Of a stretch of 50,157 nucleotides of DNA, positions 26,694 to 35,502 are shown piece by piece. Both the position numbers and the translations under genes were made by a program. The stretch comes from Bacillus sp. B1-b2 (GTDB taxonomy: Bacteria; Bacillota; Bacilli; Bacillales; Cytobacillaceae): NCBI RefSeq assembly GCF_009183415.1, contig NZ_WEHU01000030.1, positions 1-50,157 of the forward strand, read 5' to 3'. Each line of letters opens with the position of its first letter. Within the stretch, counting starts at the first letter, position 1. The notes under the pieces were generated by a model that was not told where the DNA came from, did no database searches, and saw only the letters and a list, made by a program, of their open reading frames with translations.

Positions 26694-29600
26694 TAAACCA
26701 ATAGATGTTACATGGACGGATGACCAATGGAAAGCGATTATGGCAAGTGGTAAAGATATATTGGTTGCTGCAGCAGCAGGATCAGGTAAGACAGCCGTTC
26801 TAGTGGAACGAATGATAAAGAAAATTGTTTCAGAAGATCCTATAAATGTCGATGAATTACTTGTTGTTACATTTACTAATGCATCAGCCGCTGAAATGAA
26901 GCATCGTATTGGAGAGGTTTTAGAGAAGGAAATCAATGATAATCCTAATTCTAAGCATCTAAAACGGCAACTTTCTTTACTAAATAAAGCACAAATATCT
27001 ACCTTACATTCCTTTTGCTTAGAGGTTATTCGCAAGTATTATTATATGATAGATTTAGATCCAGGATTTAGAATAGCAGATGAAACAGAGGCTCAACTTT
27101 TACGGGATGAATGTCTAGAAGAGTTGTTTGAAGAAGAATATGGCATAGAAAATAATATGGTTTTCTTTGATTTAGTAGATGCTTTTACGAGTGATCGAAG
27201 TGATGATGCTCTTCAAAGAATGGTACAAGAGATATATGATTTCTCAAGGTCCAATGCTTTGCCTAATGCTTACTTACATTCCTTAATTAATATGTATGAT
27301 ATAGAGGAAGATACTGATTTAAGCCAAGTGGCATTTATGAAATATTTAGAAGAAGACGTAGAATTACATTTACATGGAGTAAGGCAGCTTTTAGAGTACG
27401 GTTACGAATTAACCAAGCTTCCAGGTGGACCAGCACCAAGAGCTAGTACCTTTTTAGATGATTTAGAACAAGTATCTATTTTACAAAAAGCGAAGGCATC
27501 ATCTTGGGAAACCTTATATGAGGCTATGAAATTGCTGAAATTCTCACGTGCAAAAGCTTGCAAAGGGGATGAGTATGATACAGCACTTGTAGAAGAAGGT
27601 CAACAAGTAAGAGATCGAGCTAAAAAAATTCTGCAAGACTTGCAGGGAGAATTATTCACTAGAAAACCTCAGAGCTTTATAAAGGATATGCAGGCAATGA
27701 AGCCACATGTTCAAACATTAGTTCATCTAGTACAAGCTTTTGGGGAGAAGTTTCAAGAGATAAAGGTAGAAAAAGGTCTAGTTGACTTTGCCGATTTAGA
27801 GCATTATTGCTTATCTATTTTACGTGATCCTATTAATGAAGATGAGCTTACTCCTTCTGTTGCAGCGTTAGAATATCGAAAGCAATTTAAAGAAGTACTT
27901 ATTGATGAATATCAAGATACGAATATGGTTCAGGAGTCCATTCTTCAACTAGTAACAAAGGATGTAGAATCAGAAGGTAACTTATTTATGGTTGGGGACA
28001 TTAAACAATCTATATATCGGTTTCGATTAGCAGAACCTACCCTCTTTTTATCCAAGTATCTTCGTTATCAAGAAAGAGAAGATGCTGGTTATAAGATTGA
28101 TTTGGCGAAGAATTTTCGTAGTAGAAAAGAAGTCCTAGAAGGCACTAATTTTATCTTTAAACAGATTATGGGCTCTCAGGTTGGAGAAATTGAGTATGAT
28201 GAAAGTGCAGAGTTAAAGCTTGGGGCAAGTTACCCTGAAGACAAAGCATATCCAATTGAAGTAGCCTTAATTAATCAGAGCTCAAGCGAATCAGAGGACA
28301 TGGATGTAGACGTGGAAGGTATCAATGCTACAGAGTTGGAACAAGCTGAGTTAGAAGCAAGAGTTATTGCCAAGAAGGTAAGAGACATACTGGAATCTAA
28401 GCAAGAAGTATATGATGCTAAGCAAAAAGTATATCGACCAACTCGTTATAAGGATATGGTTATCTTACTTCGATCGATGACATGGGCACCACAGATTATG
28501 GAAGAATTAAAACAATTTAATATTCCAACATATGCTAACCTTTCAACAGGTTACTTTGAGTCAACAGAAGTGGATATTATGATGTCTCTTTTGAAGGTTA
28601 TTGATAATCCGTACCAGGATATTCCTTTAGCATCTGTTCTGAGGTCTCCCATTGTTGGCTTGAATGAGGAAGAGTTAAGTCGAATAAGAATTGCGAGTAA
28701 ACAGGGAAGTTTTTATGATGCTATTCAATCCTATTTAAAAAGTGGTGCAAATAAAGAAGAACAAGGGTATGAAGAGCTAAAGCGTTTCTTTGAGAAATTC
28801 TCTATGTGGAGAACGGATGCTAGAAGAGGTTCCTTATCGGAGTTGATATGGAAACTCTATCGTGAAACTTATTTTTATGACTTTGTCGGTGGTCTTCCTG
28901 CAGGAAATCAACGTCAAGCTAATCTTAGAGCATTGTACGACCGTGCACGCTCGTATGAAGAAACATCCTTTAGAGGATTATTCCGCTTTTTACGATTCAT
29001 TGAAAGAATGCGAGATCGAGGGAATGACCTTGGTGCAGCGAGAGCACTAACTGAACAAGAAGATGTAATTCGTATTATGACCATTCATAGTAGTAAAGGA
29101 CTTGAATTTCCATTTGTCTTTATTGCTGGTACTGGACGTAATTTTAATACGATGGATTTAAGAAAGAGCTTTTTACTGGATAAGGATTTAGGATTTGCCA
29201 CTAAATATATCGATCCAAAAAGAAGAATATCCTATCCATCTCTTCCACAAATGGCCTTCTCGAAAAAGAAGAAAATGGAGTTGCTTGCAGAAGAGATGCG
29301 TGTATTATATGTAGCCTTAACACGAGCAAAAGAGAAATTAATACTAATTGGTACGGTAAAAGATATAGAGAAAGCAAAGCAAAAATGGTCACAAATGGCC
29401 ATGCATTCGAACTGGCTATTAAATGAGTTTGATCGTGCTTCTGCTAAGTCGTATTTAGATTGGATTGGCCCTTCACTTGTTCGCCATAAAGATGCCGAGA
29501 ATATTCATCTAGAAAGCTGGATAGAGAAAGAAGAAATATCCTCTCATTCTTCCAGTTGGGAAGTACGAATACTAAATAAGGAAGAATTAATTCATCTTGA

Positions 29601-30405
29601 TCTTGATGAGCAAAAGGAAGAAGAAGAGTGGTTAAAAAGGGTAACTGAGGGAAAAAGGATGGATAGTATCTCTCCTCATTATGAACAGATAGAAGAAACA
29701 TTAAAATGGGCTTATGAGCACCCAAAAAGTACCTCTCATCGATCTAAGCAATCTGTCTCTGAATTGAAAAGACAAAATGAGCTTAGAGATGTACAAAGTG
29801 GTACAGAGATAGCAAAGGCGTGGAAGAATACTGTCTGGAACCGACCGAAATTTATGCAAGAAAAAAAGCTAAGCCCAGCGGAAATCGGTACAGCAATGCA
29901 TATGGTTATGCAGCATGTTGAATTAAAGACAGAAATAACAGAAGCGTATATTCATGAATTAGTAAATAATATGGTGCAGAAGGAATTATTGACAGATGAG
30001 CAGGCAGAAGTAATCAATGCAGCATCTATCGTGACTTTTTTTCAAAGCACTATTGGACAAAGAATGCGTCTAGCACCTAAGGTTGTCCGCGAGATTCCTT
30101 TTAATATTGCTTACCCAGCAAGTAAGGTGTATGCAGATTGGAAAGGTGCAGAGGAGAGTGTCCTAGTGCAAGGTATTATCGATGTGTATTTTGAGGATGA
30201 AGAAGGTACCGTTCTACTTGATTATAAGACAGATACGATCACAGGCAAATTTAAGGGTGGCTATGAAGAAGCTAAACCTAAGTTAGAAGCACGATATAAA
30301 GTGCAAATGGAGTTATATACAGATGCATTAGAAACCATCTTGAAGAGAAAAATAGAGGAGAAGTACTTATTTTTCTTTGATGGAGCACATATTTTACCAC
30401 TTTAA
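26680..30405 (+). CDS. addA: ATP-dependent helicase/nuclease subunit AddA
   Basis: AddA is the 3'-5' UvrD-like helicase and second nuclease of the AddAB end-resection complex. At 1241 residues it has Walker A AAAGSGKTAVLVERM near residue 28, UvrD motifs (LIDEYQDTN as Walker B, VGDIKQSIYRFRLAEP, MTIHSSKGLEFPFVFIAG, LYVALTRAKEKL) and the nuclease motif LLDYKTD with Asp1181 and Lys1183. AAAGGAGGCTAAACTGA inside the end of addB is the ribosome site. In B. subtilis sbcD and sbcC follow; here hlpB follows directly. Confidence 0.95.
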   Translation: MNIPDKPIDVTWTDDQWKAIMASGKDILVAAAAGSGKTAVLVERMIKKIVSEDPINVDELLVVTFTNASAAEMKHRIGEVLEKEINDNPNSKHLKRQLSLLNKAQISTLHSFCLEVIRKYYYMIDLDPGFRIADETEAQLLRDECLEELFEEEYGIENNMVFFDLVDAFTSDRSDDALQRMVQEIYDFSRSNALPNAYLHSLINMYDIEEDTDLSQVAFMKYLEEDVELHLHGVRQLLEYGYELTKLPGGPAPRASTFLDDLEQVSILQKAKASSWETLYEAMKLLKFSRAKACKGDEYDTALVEEGQQVRDRAKKILQDLQGELFTRKPQSFIKDMQAMKPHVQTLVHLVQAFGEKFQEIKVEKGLVDFADLEHYCLSILRDPINEDELTPSVAALEYRKQFKEVLIDEYQDTNMVQESILQLVTKDVESEGNLFMVGDIKQSIYRFRLAEPTLFLSKYLRYQEREDAGYKIDLAKNFRSRKEVLEGTNFIFKQIMGSQVGEIEYDESAELKLGASYPEDKAYPIEVALINQSSSESEDMDVDVEGINATELEQAELEARVIAKKVRDILESKQEVYDAKQKVYRPTRYKDMVILLRSMTWAPQIMEELKQFNIPTYANLSTGYFESTEVDIMMSLLKVIDNPYQDIPLASVLRSPIVGLNEEELSRIRIASKQGSFYDAIQSYLKSGANKEEQGYEELKRFFEKFSMWRTDARRGSLSELIWKLYRETYFYDFVGGLPAGNQRQANLRALYDRARSYEETSFRGLFRFLRFIERMRDRGNDLGAARALTEQEDVIRIMTIHSSKGLEFPFVFIAGTGRNFNTMDLRKSFLLDKDLGFATKYIDPKRRISYPSLPQMAFSKKKKMELLAEEMRVLYVALTRAKEKLILIGTVKDIEKAKQKWSQMAMHSNWLLNEFDRASAKSYLDWIGPSLVRHKDAENIHLESWIEKEEISSHSSSWEVRILNKEELIHLDLDEQKEEEEWLKRVTEGKRMDSISPHYEQIEETLKWAYEHPKSTSHRSKQSVSELKRQNELRDVQSGTEIAKAWKNTVWNRPKFMQEKKLSPAEIGTAMHMVMQHVELKTEITEAYIHELVNNMVQKELLTDEQAEVINAASIVTFFQSTIGQRMRLAPKVVREIPFNIAYPASKVYADWKGAEESVLVQGIIDVYFEDEEGTVLLDYKTDTITGKFKGGYEEAKPKLEARYKVQMELYTDALETILKRKIEEKYLFFFDGAHILPL

Positions 30406-30411
30406 AAAGAG

Positions 30412-30448
30412 AGACAGTATTTTCTATTAAGAATATGCTGTCTTTTCT
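30412..30448 (+). terminator. Terminator after addA
   Basis: AGACAGTAT pairs with ATGCTGTCT (one G-U) and TTTTCTTT follows, within 10 bases of the addA stop codon. Confidence 0.75.
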
Positions 30449-30559
30449 TTCCATTAAAAAGCTTTAATAATTGGATAGGTACAATAAAAAACGTTGAGAA
30501 TGAAAAAATAAATCCTAAATTTGGATACATCATAATAATGGGAGGAAAGGGATAAATTC

Positions 30560-30865
30560 ATGAGAAAGGTATCAAAAAATATTGGTGTTTGCGAACTATG
30601 TCAACGGGAAGACATAGAAACCACTGTCCACCATTTAACACCTAGAGAAATGGGAGGAGCGATGTTAGAGACTGCCGATCTATGTCATGCTTGTCATAAG
30701 CAGATTCATGCTATTTATACTAATCAGGAATTGGCACTTAGACTAAATAACATTCTCCTATTACGTGATGATCCAGAAATTATGAAGTATTTAAAATGGG
30801 TAAAGAAGCAACCAGCAACCAAGTTATCTAGAGTTAGAAAATCAAATAGTATAAAAAGAAAGTAG
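30560..30865 (+). CDS. hlpB: HNH nuclease-like protein HlpB (YisB)
   Basis: This 101-residue basic protein has an HNH-type zinc-finger domain: C-E-L-C at residues 11-14, the VHHLTPREMGG histidine block at about 28-38, and LCHACHKQIHA at about 48-58. The paired CxxC motifs bind zinc. HlpB of B. subtilis is encoded close to addAB and has been linked to AddA function in DNA repair; I recall this rather than read it. Its location right behind addA agrees. The catalytic His pair is present, so nuclease activity is plausible. Confidence 0.82.
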   Translation: MRKVSKNIGVCELCQREDIETTVHHLTPREMGGAMLETADLCHACHKQIHAIYTNQELALRLNNILLLRDDPEIMKYLKWVKKQPATKLSRVRKSNSIKRK

Positions 30866-30884
30866 AATGCAATGATTATTCTAA

Positions 30885-30929
30885 ATTATGTAAGTAAAAC
30901 TTTGTTCATCAAATACATAATCGTTTTTT
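30885..30929 (+). terminator. Terminator after hlpB
   Basis: ATTATGTA pairs with TACATAAT across a 21-base loop, with CGTTTTTT behind. The rest of the 260-base gap to the nitroreductase gene shows nothing further. Confidence 0.65.
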
Positions 30930-31125
30930 GCATGTAAGTCATCTCCTAGCCACGTCATAAATTATCCATAATTATTTATTAATTCGAATAAATGAAGCTA
31001 TAATTTTGACATGCTCACTTTTCTTCTGCTATTTTAAAAAGAGAGAATAGGTAAAAAATCATAGGGATATTTAACTATTTGTTATAGCAAACTCAAATAT
31101 AGATAAAGAAGAAAAGGGGAAAAAC

Positions 31126-31758
31126 ATGGATTTTCTTGAATTAGCAAAATCTCGCCATTCAGCTATGAACTTTATAGAAGAAGAGGTAATGACAGAAGAG
31201 GATTTTAAAAAGATCTTCGAGTTAACTAAGCTAGCTCCAAGTGCATATAATCTACCGTTTACAGATTATTTGGTAATTATGGATAAAGATAAGAAGGAAA
31301 AAGTAAGAGAGTTAAGTTATAATCAATACAAAATCCATACAGCAAGTGCTGTTATCATTGTAATGGGCAATAAAAAAAGCGTTGAATTAGCAGAAGTTGA
31401 AAGAATATACAGCCCAATGAAAATGTTGAAAATGTTAGATGAAGTAGAATATGAAACAACAATCAGTCAAATAAAGGGATTTGCAGAAGGAATAAAAGCA
31501 GACCCCGTGAAATTAGAAATGGAACTAGTGAGAAATACGAGTATAAATGCCATGCAGTTCATGCTGAGTGCTAAACATTATGGTTTTGATACTTGTCCTA
31601 TGCATGTTCATAATGTAGACCAATTGAAGGAAGCTTTTCATATACCAGAGCATTTACAGCCTGTAATGATGATTACTATAGGAAAAAGTGTAGATAAAGT
31701 ACGCCCTCGTGGATATCGCAAACCAACTAATGAGTTTGTTCAATTTAATGGTTATTAA
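31126..31758 (+). CDS. Nitroreductase family NAD(P)H oxidoreductase
   Basis: The 210-residue FMN-dependent enzyme has the family start MDFLELAKSRHSAMNF with the FMN phosphate-binding RHS, the LAPSAYNLPFTDYLVI segment (residues 35-50) and a C-terminal GKSVDKVRPRGYRKPTNEFV with the second FMN-binding arginine. It resembles YdgI/YodC-type proteins that reduce nitro compounds or quinones. Ribosome site GAAAAGGGGAAAAAC. It converges on the gerP operon and the two share a terminator. The natural substrate is not known. Confidence 0.85.
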   Translation: MDFLELAKSRHSAMNFIEEEVMTEEDFKKIFELTKLAPSAYNLPFTDYLVIMDKDKKEKVRELSYNQYKIHTASAVIIVMGNKKSVELAEVERIYSPMKMLKMLDEVEYETTISQIKGFAEGIKADPVKLEMELVRNTSINAMQFMLSAKHYGFDTCPMHVHNVDQLKEAFHIPEHLQPVMMITIGKSVDKVRPRGYRKPTNEFVQFNGY

Positions 31759-31807
31759 GGGGATACTATTTTATATCTTTCTTTGAAAACTCTATTTATG
31801 TAGATAA

Positions 31808-31840
31808 TGGCTCCCCCGTTCTTAACAGGGAGCCAATTTT
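31808..31840. terminator. Bidirectional terminator between nitroreductase gene and gerP operon
   Basis: TGGCTCCC pairs with GGGAGCCA across a 12-base loop and ATTTT follows. It ends just before the stop codon of the last gerP gene on the other strand. Confidence 0.82.
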
Positions 31841-31843
31841 CGT

Positions 31844-32062
31844 TTAATTATTTTCCGTTACTGACTGATCAACGCCACTAAAGTCTGTATAATTGCTAGC
31901 ATTTAGTGGGTTATTAGTGATGACAAATGCTCCGCTGTTTCCAGTTCCTGAGCCAATAGTTGATTTTGAATTTTCTTTTGGTGAAATAAATAAGGAGTCT
32001 CCGAATTGAACAATACCTCCTCCAGTATTAACAATTTGTACAGGTCCAATAATAGCAGGCAT
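31844..32062 (-). CDS. GerPF-like spore germination protein, second copy
   Basis: This 72-residue protein is a close paralogue of the one encoded just upstream: both share MPAI-GPVQIVN-G-GIVQFGDSLFISPK-NSK and end with DQ-V--NN. GerP proteins are small spore-coat-associated proteins that help germinants pass through the coat. The usual operon has one gerPF at its end; here two lie in tandem 17 bases apart, each with a GAGG-type ribosome site. The copy may be redundant or specialised. Confidence 0.88.
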   Translation of the reverse strand: MPAIIGPVQIVNTGGGIVQFGDSLFISPKENSKSTIGSGTGNSGAFVITNNPLNASNYTDFSGVDQSVTENN

Positions 32063-32079
32063 GAACTTCCTCCGTTCTT

Positions 32080-32298
32080 TTAATTGTTAGCTACAACTGG
32101 CTGGTCAATAAGACTAGTATCTATATAATTACTAGCATTGAGGCCGTTGTTTGTAATGATAAATGCACCAGTATTAGAGGTGCCGGAACCTAATGTAGCT
32201 TTTGAATTTCCTTTAGGGGAAATAAATAAAGAGTCTCCAAATTGGACAATTCCATCCCCTACGTTTACGATTTGCACTGGTCCTACAATTGCAGGCAT
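32080..32298 (-). CDS. gerPF: Spore germination protein GerPF
   Basis: A 72-residue protein of the GerPA/GerPF family, with glycine/serine-rich short strands and the start MPAIVGPVQIVNVG. I chose the ATG at 32298 because TGAGGAGGTTTATT precedes it; the open frame extends 21 bases further without a site. It belongs to the minus-strand gerP operon, expressed late in the mother cell, whose products act in the spore coat. Confidence 0.9.
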   Translation of the reverse strand: MPAIVGPVQIVNVGDGIVQFGDSLFISPKGNSKATLGSGTSNTGAFIITNNGLNASNYIDTSLIDQPVVANN

Positions 32299-32364
32299 AA
32301 TAAACCTCCTCATAAGCAAATTCGCATCATTTACTTTTCTTTCTACTGTTTTTGTGAATTATGG

Positions 32365-32901
32365 TCATCCGTGGTTATTAATAGTTGTACTTTGATTATT
32401 AGTCAGATCTGCTTCTGTAATATCTGCTCCAGCAGTATCTTTTCCAGTTACAGATACGGGGCTTTGTGAAGTTACAATATCTAGCTGACTTGGTGCATTT
32501 AGCTGAATTAAATTATCGCCAACTGGAGTACTTACTGATTGCTCAAGCTGACGTATATGTTTTATTCTCGCTTCGGAGTATAAATGACGGCAGTTTCCAA
32601 TTTGTAATAACGAAGCGGAAGAGACACCTGTTATATTTATATGATTAACTTTAATAATTGGTTTTAGATTTTCAAAATGTGTTTCTACATTTTCTGTTAT
32701 GGGTGGTAGAGGAATAGGTTCTGAATAGATAGGAAAGCTTTCATAGAAGCCTTCTGTCCCATAAAATAAATTCCTTTGTCTTTGAACGGCCAAGGCACGA
32801 GATAAAGCCTGATAATAAGTAGCATCACCAATTTCAACAATAGAAGAGAAGGAAACAGCACTAACATTTAATAAATCAACAATAGAAGTTCGTTGAAGCA
32901 T
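32365..32901 (-). CDS. gerPE: Spore germination protein GerPE with C-terminal extension
   Basis: The first 120 residues or so match GerPE: MLQRTSIVDLLNVSAVSFSS start, a central PIPLPPITE segment, and NITGVSSASLLQIGNCRHLYSEARIKHIRQL. GerPE is usually about 125-130 residues, but here the frame continues about 55 residues with a Thr/Ser/Asn/Gln-rich tail (TPVGDNLIQLNAPSQLD onward) to 178. Part of the tail resembles the short polar repeats of GerP proteins. The gene starts 2 bases after the gerPD stop codon. The tail is unusual but the frame is clean. Confidence 0.87.
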   Translation of the reverse strand: MLQRTSIVDLLNVSAVSFSSIVEIGDATYYQALSRALAVQRQRNLFYGTEGFYESFPIYSEPIPLPPITENVETHFENLKPIIKVNHINITGVSSASLLQIGNCRHLYSEARIKHIRQLEQSVSTPVGDNLIQLNAPSQLDIVTSQSPVSVTGKDTAGADITEADLTNNQSTTINNHG

Positions 32902-32903
32902 GA

Positions 32904-33083
32904 CTAAATTTTCGGATGAAGGGGAACAAATGGGCCAATAATTAATGATTCAGCTGGTGTGTCAAAAGTTGCAGCTAATTGAATGGTTTGAGCATCTCCA
33001 ATAAGACAGATAGAAGAACTTGCTACCCCTATAATTTTTAGCTCACCAACTTGAAGTTCACGATTGTACACTTGAAAGTTCAT
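32904..33083 (-). CDS. gerPD: Spore germination protein GerPD (59 residues)
   Basis: This very short gene starts ATGAACTTTCAAGTG at 33083, overlapping the gerPC stop by the ATGA quartet, and ends TAG at 32904-32906. The product reads MNFQVYNRELQVGELKIIGV, then ASSSICLIGD, and ends FVPLHPKI, matching GerPD in size, start and the serine-rich IGVASSSS-type core. Translational coupling to gerPC replaces a strong ribosome site. It fills the expected place between gerPC and gerPE, making the gerPA-PF set complete. Confidence 0.9.
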   Translation of the reverse strand: MNFQVYNRELQVGELKIIGVASSSICLIGDAQTIQLAATFDTPAESLIIGPFVPLHPKI

Positions 33084-33718
33084 TCTGGTTCCCTTCCTTT
33101 CATGTTATCAGGTATATGACTTAAGAATAGGTGAACACCATTTGCCATCTCTTCTTTTAAAGCCTGAATAATACGCTCGTTTGAAAACTGACCATTATCA
33201 GTAGCTCTGTTTTTTGGCGCTTGGTTTAAATAATATTGTATTCTAGTAGGTAGTTGTTTCGTAACATCTTCTTGAATAAAGGTGATATAGGATTCTTCTT
33301 CTGGTAAATGTAATTCAATTTGTTTATTACGTATAATGTCGGGAAGCTCTAATTGTATGAATTGATGCATTTGCTCTTCAATATCCATGGATCTGTTCAT
33401 CATTTGTTTAGGGTCTATAGGTGGATAGAAGGGGGCGTTTGGCTGAATGTTAGGATTGTTAGGATTGATGGATAATTCTTCTATATTACTTAGATCTTCT
33501 GGATTAAGTCCGATATTTAATGTTCCTTCTAATGTTTCTATCTTTAGTTGATCAAAGCTGTAATCAATACGATCCACATGAACAGATGGTCTCGATTTTA
33601 ATGTATCAATTTCAGTGGTTAGAGTATTAACTACCTGTTCTAAATGCTTTATCCGTTTTTCTACTTGCTGTAAATAGTACTTCATTTGTTCACTATATTG
33701 ATAAAAATCATAAGACAT
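33080..33718 (-). CDS. gerPC: Spore germination protein GerPC
   Basis: The largest Gerp protein, 212 residues and soluble. Residues about 10-45 form a coiled coil (QMKYYLQQVEKRIKHLEQVV followed by a further heptad), then the RPSVHVDRIDYSFDQLKIETLEGTLNIG segment typical of GerPC. It needs no export signal; it acts in spore coat assembly or permeability in the mother cell. AGAAGGAGGGAAGCTA is the ribosome site. Confidence 0.9.
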   Translation of the reverse strand: MSYDFYQYSEQMKYYLQQVEKRIKHLEQVVNTLTTEIDTLKSRPSVHVDRIDYSFDQLKIETLEGTLNIGLNPEDLSNIEELSINPNNPNIQPNAPFYPPIDPKQMMNRSMDIEEQMHQFIQLELPDIIRNKQIELHLPEEESYITFIQEDVTKQLPTRIQYYLNQAPKNRATDNGQFSNERIIQALKEEMANGVHLFLSHIPDNMKGREPE

Positions 33719-33760
33719 TAGCTTCCCTCCTTCTTTATGAGTGAAAGGAAATATTTACTA

Positions 33761-34000
33761 TTATCTCGGAGCTTGTAAAGGAACAGCGGGCGAGAAAAGA
33801 GCTTCTTCATCAGCTACATTTGAACCAGGAGTATCTTGAGCTTTTAATTCAGGTGCTGATTCACTAAAGCCCCCAGAATTGTAAAGGTAGGAGGTAGGCT
33901 TAATAATACCAGAACTTCCTATTTGGAAGACCGAAGAATTAGATATCCCTCCAATTCTTATTGTTTGAATGATAATGGATTGTTGAATGAAATAATTCAT
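33761..34000 (-). CDS. gerPB: Spore germination protein GerPB
   Basis: A 79-residue GerPB protein: start MNYFIQQSIIIQTIRIGGIS, central SSVFQIGSSGII, and a C-terminal proline/alanine-rich tail ending PLQAPR. It is the second gene of the operon, 28 bases after gerPA. TAAGGTGATTAAAAT precedes the ATG. Confidence 0.9.
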   Translation of the reverse strand: MNYFIQQSIIIQTIRIGGISNSSVFQIGSSGIIKPTSYLYNSGGFSESAPELKAQDTPGSNVADEEALFSPAVPLQAPR

Positions 34001-34028
34001 ATTTTAATCACCTTATTTTATGATAAGT

Positions 34029-34250
34029 TTAAGCATTCATGGCAATCGGTTGATCTACTCCATCATTATCATAAGTATTTGTTGCGCTGCGGTAATTTGT
34101 AACCTTTAACCCGTCCCCTGTATTAAAAGAACCTGATCCTGAAAAGGTCTTTGCATTGGAGATAGGCATCATTTTATACACATCACCAATATTAAAAATC
34201 GAACTACTCCCGACAGATATCACCTGAGCTACTCCAACAATAGCGGGCAT
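34029..34250 (-). CDS. gerPA: Spore germination protein GerPA
   Basis: A 73-residue protein starting MPAIVGVAQVISVGSSS and carrying the GerPA/GerPF family strands (NIGDVYKMMPISNAKTFSGSGSFNTGDG is split by a short loop). It is the first gene of the operon and is preceded by AAAGGATG and by a SigK-type promoter 33 bases upstream of the ATG. Confidence 0.9.
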   Translation of the reverse strand: MPAIVGVAQVISVGSSSIFNIGDVYKMMPISNAKTFSGSGSFNTGDGLKVTNYRSATNTYDNDGVDQPIAMNA

Positions 34251-34282
34251 TTTAAAACATCCTTTGTATGATATTTGTTCTA

Positions 34283-34310
34283 TATACTATGAGAATGCGG
34301 AGAACTGGTG
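34283..34310 (-). promoter_or_regulatory. SigK-type promoter of the gerP operon
   Basis: On the minus strand, CATAGTATA matches the -10 CATAnnnTA exactly (34283-34291) and CACC supplies the -35 AC (34307-34310), with 16 bases between AC and CATA. This fits late mother-cell sigma-K control, the known mode for gerP. Confidence 0.7.
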
Positions 34311-34534
34311 ATACAATTGCCTAGAAAATCTGTAACTCACTAATTAACATATTACGGTTTAAGGTTGGACTATTACTATAAATAAAAACATGGATTATAT
34401 TAAAATTGGTTTCTTGGGTTATATGATTGCTTTTCTATTAAATTCACATAAGGCTCTTTACTTTGTTCTTTTTACTTGGGAAAATAATATTAGAAAGTTT
34501 ATAATTTTTGATAAATAGCGAATGGGGGATTATC

Positions 34535-35440
34535 ATGAGACTAATCACAGCAGAATATAAGAACAAAAAATTTGTTGGTATTGTAAAAGGGGATGGTACA
34601 GGTGTCCTGCCTTTAAATGATGTGGAAGAAAAAAAATCTGGGCAAAGATCTTTTTCTGATTCACTTATAAAGTGCATAGAACAACAGGATTTTCTAGAGC
34701 AAGCGCAATCACTATTGAATTGGGTGAAAGGACAGAATAGAGAGAATGACTTTTATTTACCTCTAGACCAAGTGAAAGTGATGGCACCTATTCCAAGACC
34801 GAAAAAGAATATTTTCTGCGTAGGGAAGAACTATGTAGAGCATGCAATAGAAATGGGAAGTAAAGAAGATATACCAGAGCATGTAATGGTATTTACAAAA
34901 GCTCCTACGACTGTAATTGGGGATAAAGAAGGTGTCCTACTGCATCAAGAAGTAACCAATCAACTTGATTATGAAGGTGAATTAGCTGTTATCATTGGAA
35001 AACAGGGAAAAGGTATAAATAGAGAAGAAGCACTTGATTATGTATTTGGCTATACGATTTTAAATGATATTACAGCAAGAGATTTACAGGCAAGGCATAA
35101 GCAATTCTTTATTGGCAAAAGCCTAGATACTAGTGCTCCTATGGGACCATGGATTGTGACAAAAGAAGATATTCCAAATCCAAATAATTTGGAAGTCACA
35201 ACAAAAGTAAATGGAGAAACTAGACAACAGTCTAATACAAACCATTTTATTTTTCCAGTAGAAGAGGTAATTCATGTTCTTTCCCAAGGAATGACTTTAG
35301 AGCCTGGAGATATTATTGCTACAGGAACACCTGCTGGAGTTGGTAAGGGATTTAAGCCACCTAAATTTTTGAAAGCTGGAGATTTAATAGAGATAGAGGT
35401 TGAAGGAATTGGTAAACTCTCTAATGAAGTCATAGGATAA
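34535..35440 (+). CDS. yisK: Fumarylacetoacetate hydrolase family protein YisK
   Basis: The 301-residue enzyme has the FAH fold: IFCVGKNYVEHAIEMG near residue 95, the metal-binding glutamates in NQLDYEGELAVIIGKQGKG, NDITARDLQARHKQF near 183, and GTPAGVGKG near 273. YisK in B. subtilis is reported as an oxaloacetate decarboxylase that can disturb cell shape when overproduced. The ATG at 34535 gives exactly the family length and has GGGGGATTATC; an upstream start at 34508 is not needed. yisL follows, as in B. subtilis. Confidence 0.9.
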   Translation: MRLITAEYKNKKFVGIVKGDGTGVLPLNDVEEKKSGQRSFSDSLIKCIEQQDFLEQAQSLLNWVKGQNRENDFYLPLDQVKVMAPIPRPKKNIFCVGKNYVEHAIEMGSKEDIPEHVMVFTKAPTTVIGDKEGVLLHQEVTNQLDYEGELAVIIGKQGKGINREEALDYVFGYTILNDITARDLQARHKQFFIGKSLDTSAPMGPWIVTKEDIPNPNNLEVTTKVNGETRQQSNTNHFIFPVEEVIHVLSQGMTLEPGDIIATGTPAGVGKGFKPPKFLKAGDLIEIEVEGIGKLSNEVIG

Positions 35441-35502
35441 TAGAGCATTGGCAGTGCTTTTACCTTTCATGATAGAATGGAAAGGAAGGGGGGGAATATT
35501 TC

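Noticed and set aside
32138-32469. Plus-strand frames across gerPF and gerPE
   Set aside because: They are antisense to well-matched gerP genes and lack starts with ribosome sites.
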